A stretch of DNA of 64,000 bases from Pseudomonas segetis (GTDB lineage Bacteria; Pseudomonadota; Gammaproteobacteria; Pseudomonadales; Pseudomonadaceae), in assembly GCF_900188155.1 (NCBI RefSeq), contig NZ_FZOG01000002.1:883845-947844 (forward strand). The letters run 5' to 3'. Below are positions 1 through 9,550 of this stretch, piece after piece. Under the pieces are notes generated by a model, which saw only the letters and a list, made by a program, of their open reading frames with translations, ran no database searches and was not told where the DNA came from. The position numbers and the translations under genes were made by a program. Numbering within the stretch: the first letter of the stretch is position 1; every line of letters begins with the position of its first letter.

Positions 1-720
1 GGCGATCAGCTCGATGGCCGCCTCCGTGCTTGGCAGCGCCACCCAGGCCGTAGTGGTACTGCGCGGCGCCGGATAGAGCTTGAGCACCGCCGCAGTGATG
101 ATGCCCAAGGTGCCTTCGGCGCCGATGAACAGGTGCTTGAGGTCGTAGCCGGTGTTGTCCTTGCGCAAGCCACGCAAGCCATTCCAGATTTGCCCGTCGG
201 GCAATACCACCTCAAGCCCGAGGGTCAGGTCACGCATGTTGCCATAACGCAAAACAGCGGTGCCGCCAGCATTGGTCGCCAGGATTCCGCCTACCGTACA
301 GCTGCCTTCGGCACCCAGTGACAGCGGGAACAAGCGTCCGACTTCGGCAGCGGCCTCTTGCAGGTTCTGCAAAATGACTCCGGCCTCGACCGTGATGGTT
401 TCATTGCCGGTATCGACCGCCCGGATCGCGTTCATCCGGGTCAGCGACAACACCACTTGGGCGCCACTCTGGTCAGGGATCGAACCGCCGCACAAGCCGG
501 TATTGCCGCCTTGGGGGACAACCGCCACAGCCGCCTGATGGCACAAGCGCACGACCGCCGCGACCTCTTCGGTGCTCGCCGGGCGCACCACCATCGCCGC
601 CTTGCCGCTGTATGCATTGCGCCAGTCACTGAGGTAGCTCTGCATGCGCTCGGCGTCGGTTATAAGCCCGGCCGGGCCGACCACCTGCTCAATGTCGCGA
701 ATCAGTTTTTCGTGCAGCAC
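1..720 (-). CDS. FAD-linked oxidase (GlcD / D-2-hydroxyacid dehydrogenase type), C-terminus cut off by window edge
   Basis: The 240 visible residues are the N-terminal half of an FAD-binding PCMH-type oxidase, the family of D-lactate, glycolate and D-2-hydroxyglutarate dehydrogenases. Visible flavin-binding signatures are PQGGNTGLCGG and GAEGSCTVGGILATNAGG, followed by GAEGTLGIIT. I chose a GTG start at 720 because GGAG lies 6 bases upstream and the protein then begins MLHEKLIRDIE, as in relatives. An ATG at 762 is in frame but has no ribosome site. It is the last visible gene of the aldarate operon, about 100 bases after garD. It may oxidise a hydroxy-acid linked to that pathway, but the substrate cannot be read from sequence. 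Confidence 0.85.
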   Translation of the reverse strand, partial: MLHEKLIRDIEQVVGPAGLITDAERMQSYLSDWRNAYSGKAAMVVRPASTEEVAAVVRLCHQAAVAVVPQGGNTGLCGGSIPDQSGAQVVLSLTRMNAIRAVDTGNETITVEAGVILQNLQEAAAEVGRLFPLSLGAEGSCTVGGILATNAGGTAVLRYGNMRDLTLGLEVVLPDGQIWNGLRGLRKDNTGYDLKHLFIGAEGTLGIITAAVLKLYPAPRSTTTAWVALPSTEAAIELIA

Positions 721-820
721 GGTAATCTCCACAATGGGTTGGTTGGCAACGCGTCTTGCCATATTCAACGCGCAGCAAGACAAGCCGTATCGCGCGACAA
801 CAGGCCCGGCGAAACCAAAC

Positions 821-2398
821 TCAGGTCACCGGGGCCGGGTTGAACAACACCAGATCGTTATGCAGCCGATGACGTTCAGCCCAGGTCTGCGACTTGCCGC
901 TGGCGACATCCAGATACAGCTGGAAAATCGCCCAGCCCATTTCTTCAAGCGTCATGCGCCCGGAGGTGATTTGCCCGGCATCCACGTCAATCAGGTCCGG
1001 CCAGCGCTCAGCAAGCTGAGTGCGCGTCGCCACCTTGATTACCGGCACCATGGACAAGCCATAGGGCGTGCCGCGCCCGGTGGTAAAGATATGCAGGTTC
1101 ATGCCCGCGGCTATTTGCAAGGTGCCGCAGATAAAGTCACTGGCGGGTGTCGCGCAGAACCACAAGCCTTTGCCGCGAATCCGCTCACCCGGCGAAACCA
1201 CACCGGCAATGGTGCTGGAGCCGGATTTGGCGATCGAGCCCATGGCTTTCTCGACAATATTGTTGAGCCCGCCTTTCTTGTTGCCCGGCGTGGTGTTGGC
1301 GCTGCGATCGGCCATGCCGCGCTGCAGGTACTTGTCGTACCAATCCATTTCACGGATTAAGGCATCAGCCACTTCGACCGACGCCGCACGCGGGGTCAGC
1401 AAATGGATGCCATCGCGCACCTCGGTATTTTCCGAGAACATCACGGTCGCCCCGGCACGAACCAGCAAGTCAGCGGCGACGCCCAGCGCCGGGTTGGCGG
1501 TGATGCCCGAGAATGCATCGCTGCCACCACATTGCATGCCGACCGACAGCTCACTGGCCGGTACGGTTTCACGGCGACGCAGGTTCAGCACCTGCAGGCG
1601 CGCATCGATCATCTGCATGATCTGTTCGATCATGCCGCTGAAACCGGTGCCCGAATCCTGCAGACGGAACAGCCAGTCCTCTTCGTCCATGCCATTGGTC
1701 AGCGCATCGCCATCCATCAACTGGCTGGCCTGCAGCTTCTCGCAACCGAGGCTGATAACCAGCGCCTGACCGCCCAGGTTAGGGTTGCGACTGATGTTGT
1801 ACAGCGTGCGAATCGGCACCACGGCATCGGGCGCATTGATCGCCACGCCGCAGCCATAGCTGTGCGACAGCGCGACCACATCATCGACATAGGGGTAGTT
1901 GGGCAGCAGCTCTTTGCGCACCCGCTCGACACAATGGTCCAGCACGCCAACCACGCACTGCACAGTGGTGGTCACACCGAGAATATTGCGCGTACCAACC
2001 GTGCCGTCCGGGTTGCGGAAACCTTCGAAGCTGTAACCTTCCAACGGCTCAACCCTGGCAGCCGGAATCGTCGCTTTCGGCAAGTTATCCAAGGCAGGCG
2101 GCTCGGGCATGCGCAATTGCGCTTCGGTCACCCAGCGCCCGGCGGCAATGGGTTCCAGGGCGTAGCCGATCACCTCGCCATAACGCACCACTTCGCCGTC
2201 GAGGGCAATATCTTGCAGTGCGACCTTATGGCTTTGCGGAATACCTTCAACCGCTTCCAGGCCGTCGTCAAAGCGACCGCCCGCTGCCACACCTTGCTCG
2301 TTGACCACCACGCCGACGTTATCGGCCGGGTGCAGACGGATGTAGCGCGGCGAATCCTGATGGGGAATCAACTGCATGGACATGCTCTCCTGTGACAT
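821..2398 (-). CDS. garD: D-galactarate dehydratase
   Basis: This 525-residue protein matches the length of E. coli GarD (about 523) and the UxaA/altronate dehydratase family. An N-terminal SAF-like domain spans roughly residues 1-110. The main domain starts with the family signature DGTVGTRN near 130, then SYGCGVA near 180. The C-terminal part carries [13 protein letters not shown] and the [10 protein letters not shown] segment. Family members dehydrate galactarate to 5-keto-4-deoxy-D-glucarate in the cytoplasm using a metal ion. The gene begins 5 bases after the permease stop, so the two are translationally close. Neighbours gudD, kdgD and the semialdehyde dehydrogenase complete the route to 2-oxoglutarate. 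Confidence 0.93.
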   Translation of the reverse strand: MSQESMSMQLIPHQDSPRYIRLHPADNVGVVVNEQGVAAGGRFDDGLEAVEGIPQSHKVALQDIALDGEVVRYGEVIGYALEPIAAGRWVTEAQLRMPEPPALDNLPKATIPAARVEPLEGYSFEGFRNPDGTVGTRNILGVTTTVQCVVGVLDHCVERVRKELLPNYPYVDDVVALSHSYGCGVAINAPDAVVPIRTLYNISRNPNLGGQALVISLGCEKLQASQLMDGDALTNGMDEEDWLFRLQDSGTGFSGMIEQIMQMIDARLQVLNLRRRETVPASELSVGMQCGGSDAFSGITANPALGVAADLLVRAGATVMFSENTEVRDGIHLLTPRAASVEVADALIREMDWYDKYLQRGMADRSANTTPGNKKGGLNNIVEKAMGSIAKSGSSTIAGVVSPGERIRGKGLWFCATPASDFICGTLQIAAGMNLHIFTTGRGTPYGLSMVPVIKVATRTQLAERWPDLIDVDAGQITSGRMTLEEMGWAIFQLYLDVASGKSQTWAERHRLHNDLVLFNPAPVT

Positions 2399-2403
2399 AA
2401 GGA

Positions 2404-3771
2404 TCAGGATGCGGAGTTAGAAGTGGCGGGGCCAAGCAAAGCGCTATTGGCGCCTGGTCCAGTCTCTTCGCCCAACTCGATCCTGTGAATACGACCAACG
2501 ATGAACAAATAACTGATCACCGCCAGCAAAGCGTTTGCGCCGACATAAATCAGCGCGGCGTCAAATGAACCGGTGCGGCTGACCAGGTAGCCAACCACAA
2601 TTGGTGTGGTGATCGCCGCGAGATTGCCGAAGGTATTAAACAGGCCGCCGGACAAACCAATGATCTGCCGGGGCGAGGTATCTGCCACCAGCGTCCAGCC
2701 CAGCGAGCCAAAGCCCTTGCCGAAAAACGCCAAAGCCATCAGCGCGACAACGGCGGCATCGCTTTGTGCGTAGAGGCATAGAACGATGCAACTCGACAGC
2801 AACATACCGCTGACAATCGGCAATTTACGCGCCAGGGTCAATGAGTAGCCCCGGCGCAGCAGACCATCGGAGAACAACCCGCCCAGTACGCCACCAACAA
2901 AGCCACTTATGGCCGGTAATGAAGTAACAAAGCCAGCGGTAAGAATGGTCATGCCACGGGCTTGCACCAGATACACCGGGAACCAGGTCAGAAAGAAATA
3001 GGTGATCGCGTTATTGCAATACTGACCAAAATACACCCCGATCAAGGTCCGCTGGGTCAGCAATAACTTGAGGTAGCGCCCTTGCAAGCCGGCAGCACCA
3101 GCTGGACGCGGGGCAAGATCAAGCAAGGCACCACCCTTCTCGATATGACGGAACTCCGCCTCGCCAATCCGCGGATGCTCACGGGGGCCGAACATGACAC
3201 TCAGCCACACCAGGCACAACACCAGGCCAAGGCTGCCCAGCACCACGAACACATGCTGCCAACCCATCGCCTGCACCACCCAGCCCATCAGCGGCGCAAA
3301 AACAGCCGTCGCGGCGTACTGCGCCGAACTTGAAATAGCAGTGGCAGTGCCGCGTTCAGCAGTGGGAAACCAGGCTGCAATAATGCGTGCGTTTCCGGGA
3401 AAACAAGGCGCACCGGCAAAACCAACCGCCATGCGCAAAAGAAATAAAGTCACCACCGCCCAAGCCAGCGGCAACACGCCAGCAATGCCTTGCAGCAGGG
3501 TAAAGACTGACCAACAAAATAAAGTGATCCCATAGACGCGCTTGGCGCCAAAGCGATCAAGCAGCCAGCCACCTGGAATCTGGCCGATAACGTAAGCCCA
3601 ACCGAATGCCGAGAAGATGTAGCCAAGTGTCAGCGCATCAATACCCAACTCAGCCTGCATCGCGGAACCGGCGATCGACAGGCTTGAACGATCGGCAAAG
3701 GTCACCGTGGTGGCGAGAAACAGCATAAGCAGGACGCTGTAGCGCACCCGGCCTTGTTTGACTGCGGACAT
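2404..3771 (-). CDS. gudP: MFS glucarate/galactarate permease (GudP/GarP type)
   Basis: A 455-residue major facilitator with about 12 hydrophobic segments. The loop 2-3 motif [12 protein letters not shown] is present, and an N-terminal RYSVLLMLF precedes helix 1, as in the anion:cation symporter (phthalate/glucarate) family. It is expected to import glucarate and/or galactarate with protons across the inner membrane. It sits between gudD (63-base gap carrying a hairpin) and garD (5-base gap) in the same operon, which supports the aldarate substrate. Whether it prefers glucarate or galactarate cannot be read from sequence. Confidence 0.88.
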   Translation of the reverse strand: MSAVKQGRVRYSVLLMLFLATTVTFADRSSLSIAGSAMQAELGIDALTLGYIFSAFGWAYVIGQIPGGWLLDRFGAKRVYGITLFCWSVFTLLQGIAGVLPLAWAVVTLFLLRMAVGFAGAPCFPGNARIIAAWFPTAERGTATAISSSAQYAATAVFAPLMGWVVQAMGWQHVFVVLGSLGLVLCLVWLSVMFGPREHPRIGEAEFRHIEKGGALLDLAPRPAGAAGLQGRYLKLLLTQRTLIGVYFGQYCNNAITYFFLTWFPVYLVQARGMTILTAGFVTSLPAISGFVGGVLGGLFSDGLLRRGYSLTLARKLPIVSGMLLSSCIVLCLYAQSDAAVVALMALAFFGKGFGSLGWTLVADTSPRQIIGLSGGLFNTFGNLAAITTPIVVGYLVSRTGSFDAALIYVGANALLAVISYLFIVGRIHRIELGEETGPGANSALLGPATSNSAS

Positions 3772-3798
3772 CTGGCTGACTCAACAAAGATTGAGGAT

Positions 3799-3821
3799 CA
3801 CGCCAGTGTTGAACTGGCGTG
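3799..3821. promoter_or_regulatory. Intercistronic hairpin between gudD and the permease gene
   Basis: A perfect 9-bp stem (CACGCCAGT / ACTGGCGTG) with a 5-base loop lies in the 63-base gap just after the gudD stop. There is no T-run, so it is more likely an mRNA stability or processing element than a terminator. Confidence 0.5.
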
Positions 3822-3834
3822 AGTTGCACGCGGT

Positions 3835-5190
3835 TTAGCGCACCATGCAAGGCTTCTTGTTGTCGAACTTCCAGTTCGGAATCAAGAACTGCATGGCAAT
3901 CGCATCATCACGCGAGCCCAAGCCCTTGGCCTTGTACAGCTCGTGAGCCTTGGCCAGCGCATCCCAATCCAGCTCAACACCCATGCCAGGCGCCTTGGGA
4001 ACCTGCACCAGGCCGCCTTCGATTTTCAGCGGGTTGCGGGTCAGGTGTTGACCATCCTGCCAAATCCAATGGGTATCGATGGCCGTGACTTTGCCCGGCG
4101 CGGCGGCAGCCACATGGGTAAACATGGCCAGCGAGATGTCGAAGTGGTTATTGGAATGCGAGCCCCAGGTCAGGCCCCACTCGTTGCACATCTGGGCGAC
4201 ACGAACGGAACCGGCCATGGTCCAGAAGTGCGGGTCGGCCAGCGGGATATCCACCGACTGCAGGGAGATGGTGTGGCCCATCTGGCGCCAGTCGGTGGCA
4301 ATCATGTTGGTGGCTGTTGGCAGGCCAGTGGCGCGGCGGAATTCAGCCATGACTTCACGGCCGGAATAGCCATTTTCAGCGCCACATGGGTCTTCAGCGT
4401 AAGCCAGTACACCGTGCAGATCACGGCACAGTGACACCGCTTCGTTCAGCGACCAGGCGCCGTTTGGATCGAGGGTCACGCGGGCATCCGGGAAGCGTTC
4501 GGCCAAAGCGCGAATGGCCTCGACTTCGGCGGCGCCCTGCAATACGCCACCCTTGAGTTTGAAGTCCTTGAAGCCGTAGCGCTGGTAGGCAGCCTCGGCC
4601 TGGCGCACCACGGTTTCGGGAGTCATTGCGCATTGGTTACGTACCCGGAACCAGGCATCGTCGGCATTGGACTCATCGCGGTATTCCAGGTCAGTCTGCT
4701 GTTTGTCGCCGACGTAGAACAGGTAGCCGAGCATTTCCACGGCATCGCGCTGCTGGCCTTCACCGAGCAAGGCGGCAACAGGCACGCCAAGGTGCTGGCC
4801 GAGCAGATCGAGCAAAGCGGCTTCAAGCGCCGTCACGGCATGGATGGTGATGCGCAGGTCGAAAGTCTGCAAGCCACGGCCGCCCGAGTCGCGATCGGCA
4901 AAGGTCTTGCGCACGCGATTGAGAATGCCGTTGTAATCGCCAATCGATTGGCCAACCAGCAGGGTGCGCGCATCTTCGAGGGTCTGGCGGATAGACTCGC
5001 CGCCCGGTACTTCGCCAACGCCAATATGACCGGCGTTGTCTTTGAGAATAAGGATGTTGCGGGTGAAATACGGGCCGTGGGCCCCAGACAGGTTCATCAA
5101 CATACTGTCTTGGCCAGCAACTGGCACGACAGTCAATTCGGTAATCATTGGCGCGCCGGCGAAGGCCTGGCCATTGCTTGATGTGTTCAT
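3835..5190 (-). CDS. gudD: Glucarate dehydratase
   Basis: This 451-residue enolase-superfamily enzyme closely resembles E. coli GudD throughout. It has the [17 protein letters not shown] loop near 97-113 and the KLK base motif at K211/K213. Metal ligands are D241, E266 and N295, and the D319-H345 dyad lies in GSHSNNHFD. It removes water from D-glucarate (and L-idarate) to give 5-keto-4-deoxy-D-glucarate. It lies between the semialdehyde dehydrogenase and the permease genes in the aldarate operon. A second, more divergent copy lies at 8134. All catalytic residues are intact, so I regard this as the main glucarate dehydratase of the locus. Confidence 0.95.
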   Translation of the reverse strand: MNTSSNGQAFAGAPMITELTVVPVAGQDSMLMNLSGAHGPYFTRNILILKDNAGHIGVGEVPGGESIRQTLEDARTLLVGQSIGDYNGILNRVRKTFADRDSGGRGLQTFDLRITIHAVTALEAALLDLLGQHLGVPVAALLGEGQQRDAVEMLGYLFYVGDKQQTDLEYRDESNADDAWFRVRNQCAMTPETVVRQAEAAYQRYGFKDFKLKGGVLQGAAEVEAIRALAERFPDARVTLDPNGAWSLNEAVSLCRDLHGVLAYAEDPCGAENGYSGREVMAEFRRATGLPTATNMIATDWRQMGHTISLQSVDIPLADPHFWTMAGSVRVAQMCNEWGLTWGSHSNNHFDISLAMFTHVAAAAPGKVTAIDTHWIWQDGQHLTRNPLKIEGGLVQVPKAPGMGVELDWDALAKAHELYKAKGLGSRDDAIAMQFLIPNWKFDNKKPCMVR

Positions 5191-5247
5191 AGCTGTTTAC
5201 CCAAATTATTCTTATGAAGGGCTTGCATATGCTGCTGTATCACTCGA

Positions 5248-5277
5248 CGGCACCTCCCCGCCTGCGAGGAGGTGCCG
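5248..5277. promoter_or_regulatory. Intercistronic hairpin between semialdehyde dehydrogenase and gudD
   Basis: A perfect 10-bp stem (CGGCACCTCC / GGAGGTGCCG) with a 10-base loop sits in the 102-base gap. Neither strand has a T-tract after it, so a classical terminator is unlikely. It could set relative mRNA levels within the operon. Confidence 0.5.
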
Positions 5278-5292
5278 TACATCTTTCAAGTA

Positions 5293-6735
5293 TCAGCCGA
5301 TATAGGTTGTCTTGACGGTGGTGTAGAACTCCTGGGCGTAACGACCTTGCTCCCGCGAGCCATAGGAAGAGCCTTTACGACCACCAAATGGTACGTGGTA
5401 ATCAACACCGGCAGTTGGCAGGTTGAGCATGACCATGCCCGCCTGAGCGTGGCGCTTGAAGTGATTGGCGTACTTCAGCGAGGTGGTGCAAATACCTGCC
5501 GACAGGCCGAACTCGGTGTCATTGGCCATCGCCAGCGCTTCCTCGTAGTCAGCCACGCGAATCACGTTGGCAACCGGGCCAAAGATCTCTTCGCGGCTGA
5601 TACGCATGTCAGCCGTGGAGTCGGCAAACAGGGTTGGCGCCAGGTAATAGCCCTCTTTTTCGCAAGAGACGCGCTCGCCACCACAGACCAGACGCGCACC
5701 TTCAGCCTTGCCAATCTCGATGTAGCTCAAGTCTTGATTGAGCTGCGACTCAGAGACCACCGGGCCAATATCCACGCCTTTTTCCAGGGCGTTGCCAACC
5801 TTGATCGACTTCATGCGTGCGGCCATGGCTTCGATAAACTTATCGTAGATGCCCGCCGTCACAATCAAGCGGCTCGAGGCCGTGCAGCGCTGGCCCGTTG
5901 AGTAGAATGCGCTCTGTACCGCCAGTTCAACTGCAACATTCAGGTCGGCGTCGTCGAGGATGATTTGCGGGTTCTTGCCGCCCATCTCCAACTGCACCTT
6001 GGCCTGACGCGCAACACAGGCTGCGGCGATGCTGCGACCAACACCCACGGAACCGGTAAAGCTGATGCCATCCACTTTCGGGCTGTTGACTATCACATCA
6101 CCGACCACACGGCCGCTGCCCATCACCAGATTGAACACGCCCGCCGGGAAGCCCGCACGGGAAATGATTTCGGCGATTGCCCAGGCGCAGCCCGGCACCA
6201 GGTCAGCTGGCTTGATCACGACGCAGTTGCCGTAGGCCAGGGCCGGAGCGATTTTCCAGGCCGGGATTGCGATGGGGAAGTTCCAAGGAGTGATCAAGCC
6301 AACCACGCCCAGCCCTTCACGGGTCACCTCGACCGACACGCCTGGGCGCACCGAGTCCAGTACTTCACCGGACTGGCGCAGGCATTCGCCAGCGAAGTAC
6401 TTGAAGATGTTGCCAGCGCGAGTCACTTCGCCAATGGCTTCAGGCAATGTCTTGCCTTCTTCACGGGCCAGCAATTCGCCAAGTTCTGCGCGGCGTGCAA
6501 GAATTTCGCTACCTACTTTATCCAGCGAGTCACTGCGCGCCTGGATTCCGGAGGTCGACCAGGCAGGAAACGCAGCACGTGCAGCAGCAATTGCCTGCTC
6601 GACCTGAGCGGCGTCAGCCTGAGCGAATTCGCCGATCACATCACTCAGATCAGAGGGGTTACGGTTAACCGAATAAGTAGCGCCAGCCACCCACTCGCCG
6701 CCGATGAAGTTTTCAAAGCGTTTTGTCTCAGCCAC
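5293..6735 (-). CDS. 2-oxoglutarate semialdehyde dehydrogenase (aldehyde dehydrogenase family)
   Basis: A 480-residue NAD(P)-dependent aldehyde dehydrogenase with the expected oxyanion residue N152 (ITPWNFP), general base E250 (LEMGGKNP) and nucleophile C284 (STGQRCTASS). Placed directly after kdgD, it should oxidise the 2-oxoglutarate (2,5-dioxovalerate) semialdehyde made by KdgD to 2-oxoglutarate, the last step of aldarate catabolism. The start is GTG at 6735, supported by a very strong AGGAGG five bases upstream. The gap to kdgD is about 90 bases and contains an imperfect hairpin. The assignment rests on family plus position. Confidence 0.9.
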   Translation of the reverse strand: MAETKRFENFIGGEWVAGATYSVNRNPSDLSDVIGEFAQADAAQVEQAIAAARAAFPAWSTSGIQARSDSLDKVGSEILARRAELGELLAREEGKTLPEAIGEVTRAGNIFKYFAGECLRQSGEVLDSVRPGVSVEVTREGLGVVGLITPWNFPIAIPAWKIAPALAYGNCVVIKPADLVPGCAWAIAEIISRAGFPAGVFNLVMGSGRVVGDVIVNSPKVDGISFTGSVGVGRSIAAACVARQAKVQLEMGGKNPQIILDDADLNVAVELAVQSAFYSTGQRCTASSRLIVTAGIYDKFIEAMAARMKSIKVGNALEKGVDIGPVVSESQLNQDLSYIEIGKAEGARLVCGGERVSCEKEGYYLAPTLFADSTADMRISREEIFGPVANVIRVADYEEALAMANDTEFGLSAGICTTSLKYANHFKRHAQAGMVMLNLPTAGVDYHVPFGGRKGSSYGSREQGRYAQEFYTTVKTTYIG

Positions 6736-6790
6736 AAGAGCCTCCTGGTAACAGGCCGCAGCACGCCACGGCGCGTTGAATGTTTAGCGA

Positions 6791-6818
6791 GCCCTTGAGG
6801 CAAGTCGCGCCAAGGGTT
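6791..6818. promoter_or_regulatory. Intercistronic hairpin between kdgD and the dehydrogenase gene
   Basis: CCCTTG (6792-6797) pairs with CAAGGG (6811-6816), extendable with one mismatch. It is the third gap in this operon with a stem-loop and has no T-run. Confidence 0.35.
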
Positions 6819-6827
6819 CTAGATGAA

Positions 6828-7739
6828 TTACTGCGCGCCTTGCTTGGCCATCAGTTCGGCGAGTTGCTCGTATTCTTCCGGCAGCAGGTCAGTCAGCGGC
6901 GCGCGAACCGGACCGGCGTCGTAGCCTGCGATCTTGGCACCAGCCTTGACGATGCTGACCGCATAACCGGCACGGCGGTTGCGAATCTCCAGGTAAGGCA
7001 GGAAGAAGTCATCGATGATCTTGCCAACGGTGGCGTGATCGTCACGGGCAATGGCGTGGTAGAAATCCATCGCGGTTTTCGGAATAAAGTTGAACACCGC
7101 CGAGGAATAAACCGGCACGCCCAAGGCTTTATAGGCAGCGGCGTAGACCTCTGCAGTCGGCAAGCCGCCGAGGTAGCTGAAACGATCACCCAGGCGGCGA
7201 CGGATCGACACCATCAACTCGATATCACCCAGGCCATCCTTGTAGCCGATCAGGTTCGGGCAGCGCTCGGCCAGTTGTTCAAGCAGCGTGGCGTTAAGGC
7301 GGCAAACGTTGCGGTTGTACACCACCACGCCGATTTTCACCGACTTGCACACCTGTTCAACGTGCGCGGCAACGCCTTCCTGGCTGGCTTCAGTCAGGTA
7401 GTGCGGCAGCAGCAACAAGCCCTTGGCGCCCAGGCGCTCGGCTTCTTGTGCGTATTGAATGGCCAGGCGCGTTGGGCCGCCTACACCGGCAAGGATCGGC
7501 ACGCCACCATCGCAGGTATCGACTGCAGTCTTGATGACCGATGAATACTCATCAGGCGCCAAGGAGAAAAATTCGCCAGTGCCGCCCGCCGCAAACAGTG
7601 CGCTGGCGCCATAGGGAGACAGCCATTCAAGGCGACGGGCATAGGTATCGGCGCGGAAATTGCCGGCAGCATCGAAGTCGGTCACCGGGAAGGACAGCAG
7701 ACCGGAAGAGAGGATGGACTTCAGTTCTTGTGGATTCAT
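6828..7739 (-). CDS. kdgD: 5-dehydro-4-deoxyglucarate dehydratase (decarboxylating)
   Basis: This 303-residue member of the DHDPS/N-acetylneuraminate lyase family has Schiff-base lysine K167 (LIGYKDG), proton-relay tyrosine Y141 and the [10 protein letters not shown] carboxylate-binding motif at about 51-60. It converts 5-keto-4-deoxyglucarate to 2-oxoglutarate semialdehyde, CO2 and water. I start it at ATG 7739 ([10 protein letters not shown]). An upstream in-frame start at 7805 would add 22 residues that do not look like the family and would overlap the predicted operator. It is the first gene of the minus-strand aldarate operon, so its promoter controls all six genes down to the window edge. 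Confidence 0.94.
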   Translation of the reverse strand: MNPQELKSILSSGLLSFPVTDFDAAGNFRADTYARRLEWLSPYGASALFAAGGTGEFFSLAPDEYSSVIKTAVDTCDGGVPILAGVGGPTRLAIQYAQEAERLGAKGLLLLPHYLTEASQEGVAAHVEQVCKSVKIGVVVYNRNVCRLNATLLEQLAERCPNLIGYKDGLGDIELMVSIRRRLGDRFSYLGGLPTAEVYAAAYKALGVPVYSSAVFNFIPKTAMDFYHAIARDDHATVGKIIDDFFLPYLEIRNRRAGYAVSIVKAGAKIAGYDAGPVRAPLTDLLPEEYEQLAELMAKQGAQ

Positions 7740-7793
7740 TATGTGAACACCCTGGATGTTGAGTATGTTTGGCAGCCTCGGCTGAAGTGATAC

Positions 7794-7809
7794 GTTATCG
7801 TACAACTAT
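7794..7809 (-). promoter_or_regulatory. Putative GntR/FCD operator before kdgD
   Basis: On the minus strand the site reads ATAGTTGTACGATAAC. The copy before the FCD regulator gene at 16921 reads ATAGTTGTATGACAAC, 14 of 16 identical. The core GTTGTACGATAAC has partial two-fold symmetry. It lies about 55-70 bases upstream of the kdgD start, a natural place for a repressor to block the promoter. Binding is inferred, not shown. Confidence 0.6.
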
Positions 7810-7982
7810 AAAAAAGAACACTCCTTTTCATTCGACTTAAGTCTAGCGCAACAGGTTTTGGGCATGCAGCCGTCTGCAATAGGCATAAGCGCCACAAAAT
7901 AGCGCAGCCAGAAGTTGCCTTGCATCATTTGCGAACAGATGGTCGTTGACAGCCAAGCTTGTGGTTGGTACAAATTCGCCAT

Positions 7983-7995
7983 GTCGTACGACGAC
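7983..7995 (+). promoter_or_regulatory. Related operator-like site before the GudX-like gene
   Basis: GTCGTACGACGAC contains a perfect 10-bp palindrome (GTCGTACGAC). It fits the consensus GTYGTAYGAYRAC shared with the sites at 7794 and 16921. It is about 140 bases upstream of the second dehydratase start. This is the weaker member of the set. Confidence 0.4.
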
Positions 7996-8133
7996 GCATA
8001 ACTACACCAATAAAAACAAATACGAGAATCAATCTATGCCTTCGATTCCAAAGCATTCTCAGGACACACCCTCTTTGAGGGGGCGCCTGGAAACGTCTCG
8101 CCAAGGGATCAATCGCCCAAGGGGGACGCTGCA

Positions 8134-9516
8134 ATGAGCCAGCACCAAACCCCCAGCGTAATGAGCATGCAGGTGATCCCCGTTGCCGGCCAGGACAGCA
8201 TGCTGCTTAACCTTTGCGGAGCCCATGCGCCCTACTTCACGCGTAACCTGGTGCTGCTCAAGGACAACGCCGGCAACATGGGCATCGGCGAAGTGCCGGG
8301 CGGTGAAGGTATTCGCCAGGCACTGGAGCGTATCCGCCCCCTGGTCGAAGGCCAGCCAATCGGCGCCTATAACCGTGTGCTGCGCAGCCTGCAACAGGCC
8401 CTGTCAGGCAAGGCTGACGGCCCTCAAACCATCGCTCACCAGGTCACCTCGGAAGCTGAAGCCGCCGTACTGCGCCAGCCCCACGAGATCAACCTGCGCC
8501 TGGATAACGTCATCACGGCGGTTGAAGCGGCCCTGCTCGATTTGCTTGGCCAGTACCTCAAGGTTCCAGTCGCTGAATTGCTTGGCGCAGGCCAGCAGCG
8601 CGACAGCGTACCGATGCTGGCGTATCTGTTTTATATCGGTGACAGCAATAAAACCGACCTGCCCTATGTAAAAGGCACGGGTGATGACTGGTACAAACAC
8701 CGGCACAGCGTTGCGATGACCCCGCAAGCCATTGCCGACCAGGCTGAGTCTGCCGCCGCCCGTTACGGCTTCAGCGACTTCAAGCTCAAGGGTGGCGTCA
8801 TGCACGGCAGCGAAGAAATGGCTGCCGTTGCCGCCATCAAGTCGCGCTTCGCGCAGGCCCGCGTCACACTTGATCCGAACGGTGCCTGGTCGCTGGATGA
8901 AGCCATTGCCCTGTGCAAGGGTCAAAACCATCTGCTGGCTTACGCCGAAGACCCCTGCGGCCCGGAGAATGGTTACTCCGGCCGGGAAGTCATGGCCGAG
9001 TTCAAGCGCGCAACCGGCATTGCGACTGCCACCAACATGATCGCCACCGACTGGCGTCAGATGGGGCACTCACTGCGCCTTGAAGCGGTGGACATCCCGT
9101 TGGCCGACCCACACTTCTGGACCATGCAGGGCGCCGTCCGCCTTGGCCAGGTGTGCGCCGAGTTCGGCCTGACCTGGGGCTCGCACTCCAATAACCACTT
9201 TGACGTATCGCTGGCCATGTTTACCCATGTTGCCGCCGCCGTACCCGGGCGCATCACGGCCATCGACACCCACTGGATCTGGCAGGAAGGCCAGGAACGA
9301 CTGACCCGCGAACCGCTGCAAATCATCGGCGGCAAGGTTCAGGTACCACAACGTCCGGGCCTCGGTATCGAACCCGACCTGGATCGTATACACAGCGCCC
9401 ATGAACTCTATAAGCGCGTCGCCACCGGCGCACGTGACGATGCCATGGCCATGCAGTACCTCGTGGCGGGCTGGCAGTACGACCCGAAACGTCCAAGCTT
9501 GGGCCGCACCCGTTAA
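8134..9516 (+). CDS. Second glucarate dehydratase-family enzyme (GudX-like)
   Basis: A 460-residue paralogue of gudD with the same catalytic frame: K217/K219, D247, E272, N301, D325 and H351. It lacks the conserved [11 protein letters not shown] loop. In its place, around residues 92-118, is an unrelated, longer segment. Its C-terminus (ending KRPSLGR) resembles E. coli GudX, the poorly characterised GudD relative, more than GudD. The substrate is therefore probably an aldarate but may not be D-glucarate. Translation starts at ATG 8134 behind AAGGGGGA. It heads an operon with the TctC/B/A transporter (34-base gap), which probably imports its substrate. Confidence 0.88.
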   Translation: MSQHQTPSVMSMQVIPVAGQDSMLLNLCGAHAPYFTRNLVLLKDNAGNMGIGEVPGGEGIRQALERIRPLVEGQPIGAYNRVLRSLQQALSGKADGPQTIAHQVTSEAEAAVLRQPHEINLRLDNVITAVEAALLDLLGQYLKVPVAELLGAGQQRDSVPMLAYLFYIGDSNKTDLPYVKGTGDDWYKHRHSVAMTPQAIADQAESAAARYGFSDFKLKGGVMHGSEEMAAVAAIKSRFAQARVTLDPNGAWSLDEAIALCKGQNHLLAYAEDPCGPENGYSGREVMAEFKRATGIATATNMIATDWRQMGHSLRLEAVDIPLADPHFWTMQGAVRLGQVCAEFGLTWGSHSNNHFDVSLAMFTHVAAAVPGRITAIDTHWIWQEGQERLTREPLQIIGGKVQVPQRPGLGIEPDLDRIHSAHELYKRVATGARDDAMAMQYLVAGWQYDPKRPSLGRTR

Positions 9517-9550
9517 GGCGCGCCTATTTACAACCACCCGGAGAATTCCA

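Larger units (their letters stand above)
7740..8133. other. Divergent control region between kdgD operon and the second dehydratase/TTT operon
   Basis: This 394-base stretch holds no convincing gene. It contains one full operator-like site next to kdgD, a shortened related site nearer the rightward operon, and a small CCCTC/GAGGG stem at 8069-8081. Bases around 7806-7950 show nothing else recognisable. Both operons must start within it. Confidence 0.7.

Noticed and set aside
1403..2395. 330-codon open frame antisense to garD
   Set aside because: Shadow of garD; His/Arg/Gln-rich composition typical of antisense frames in this DNA.
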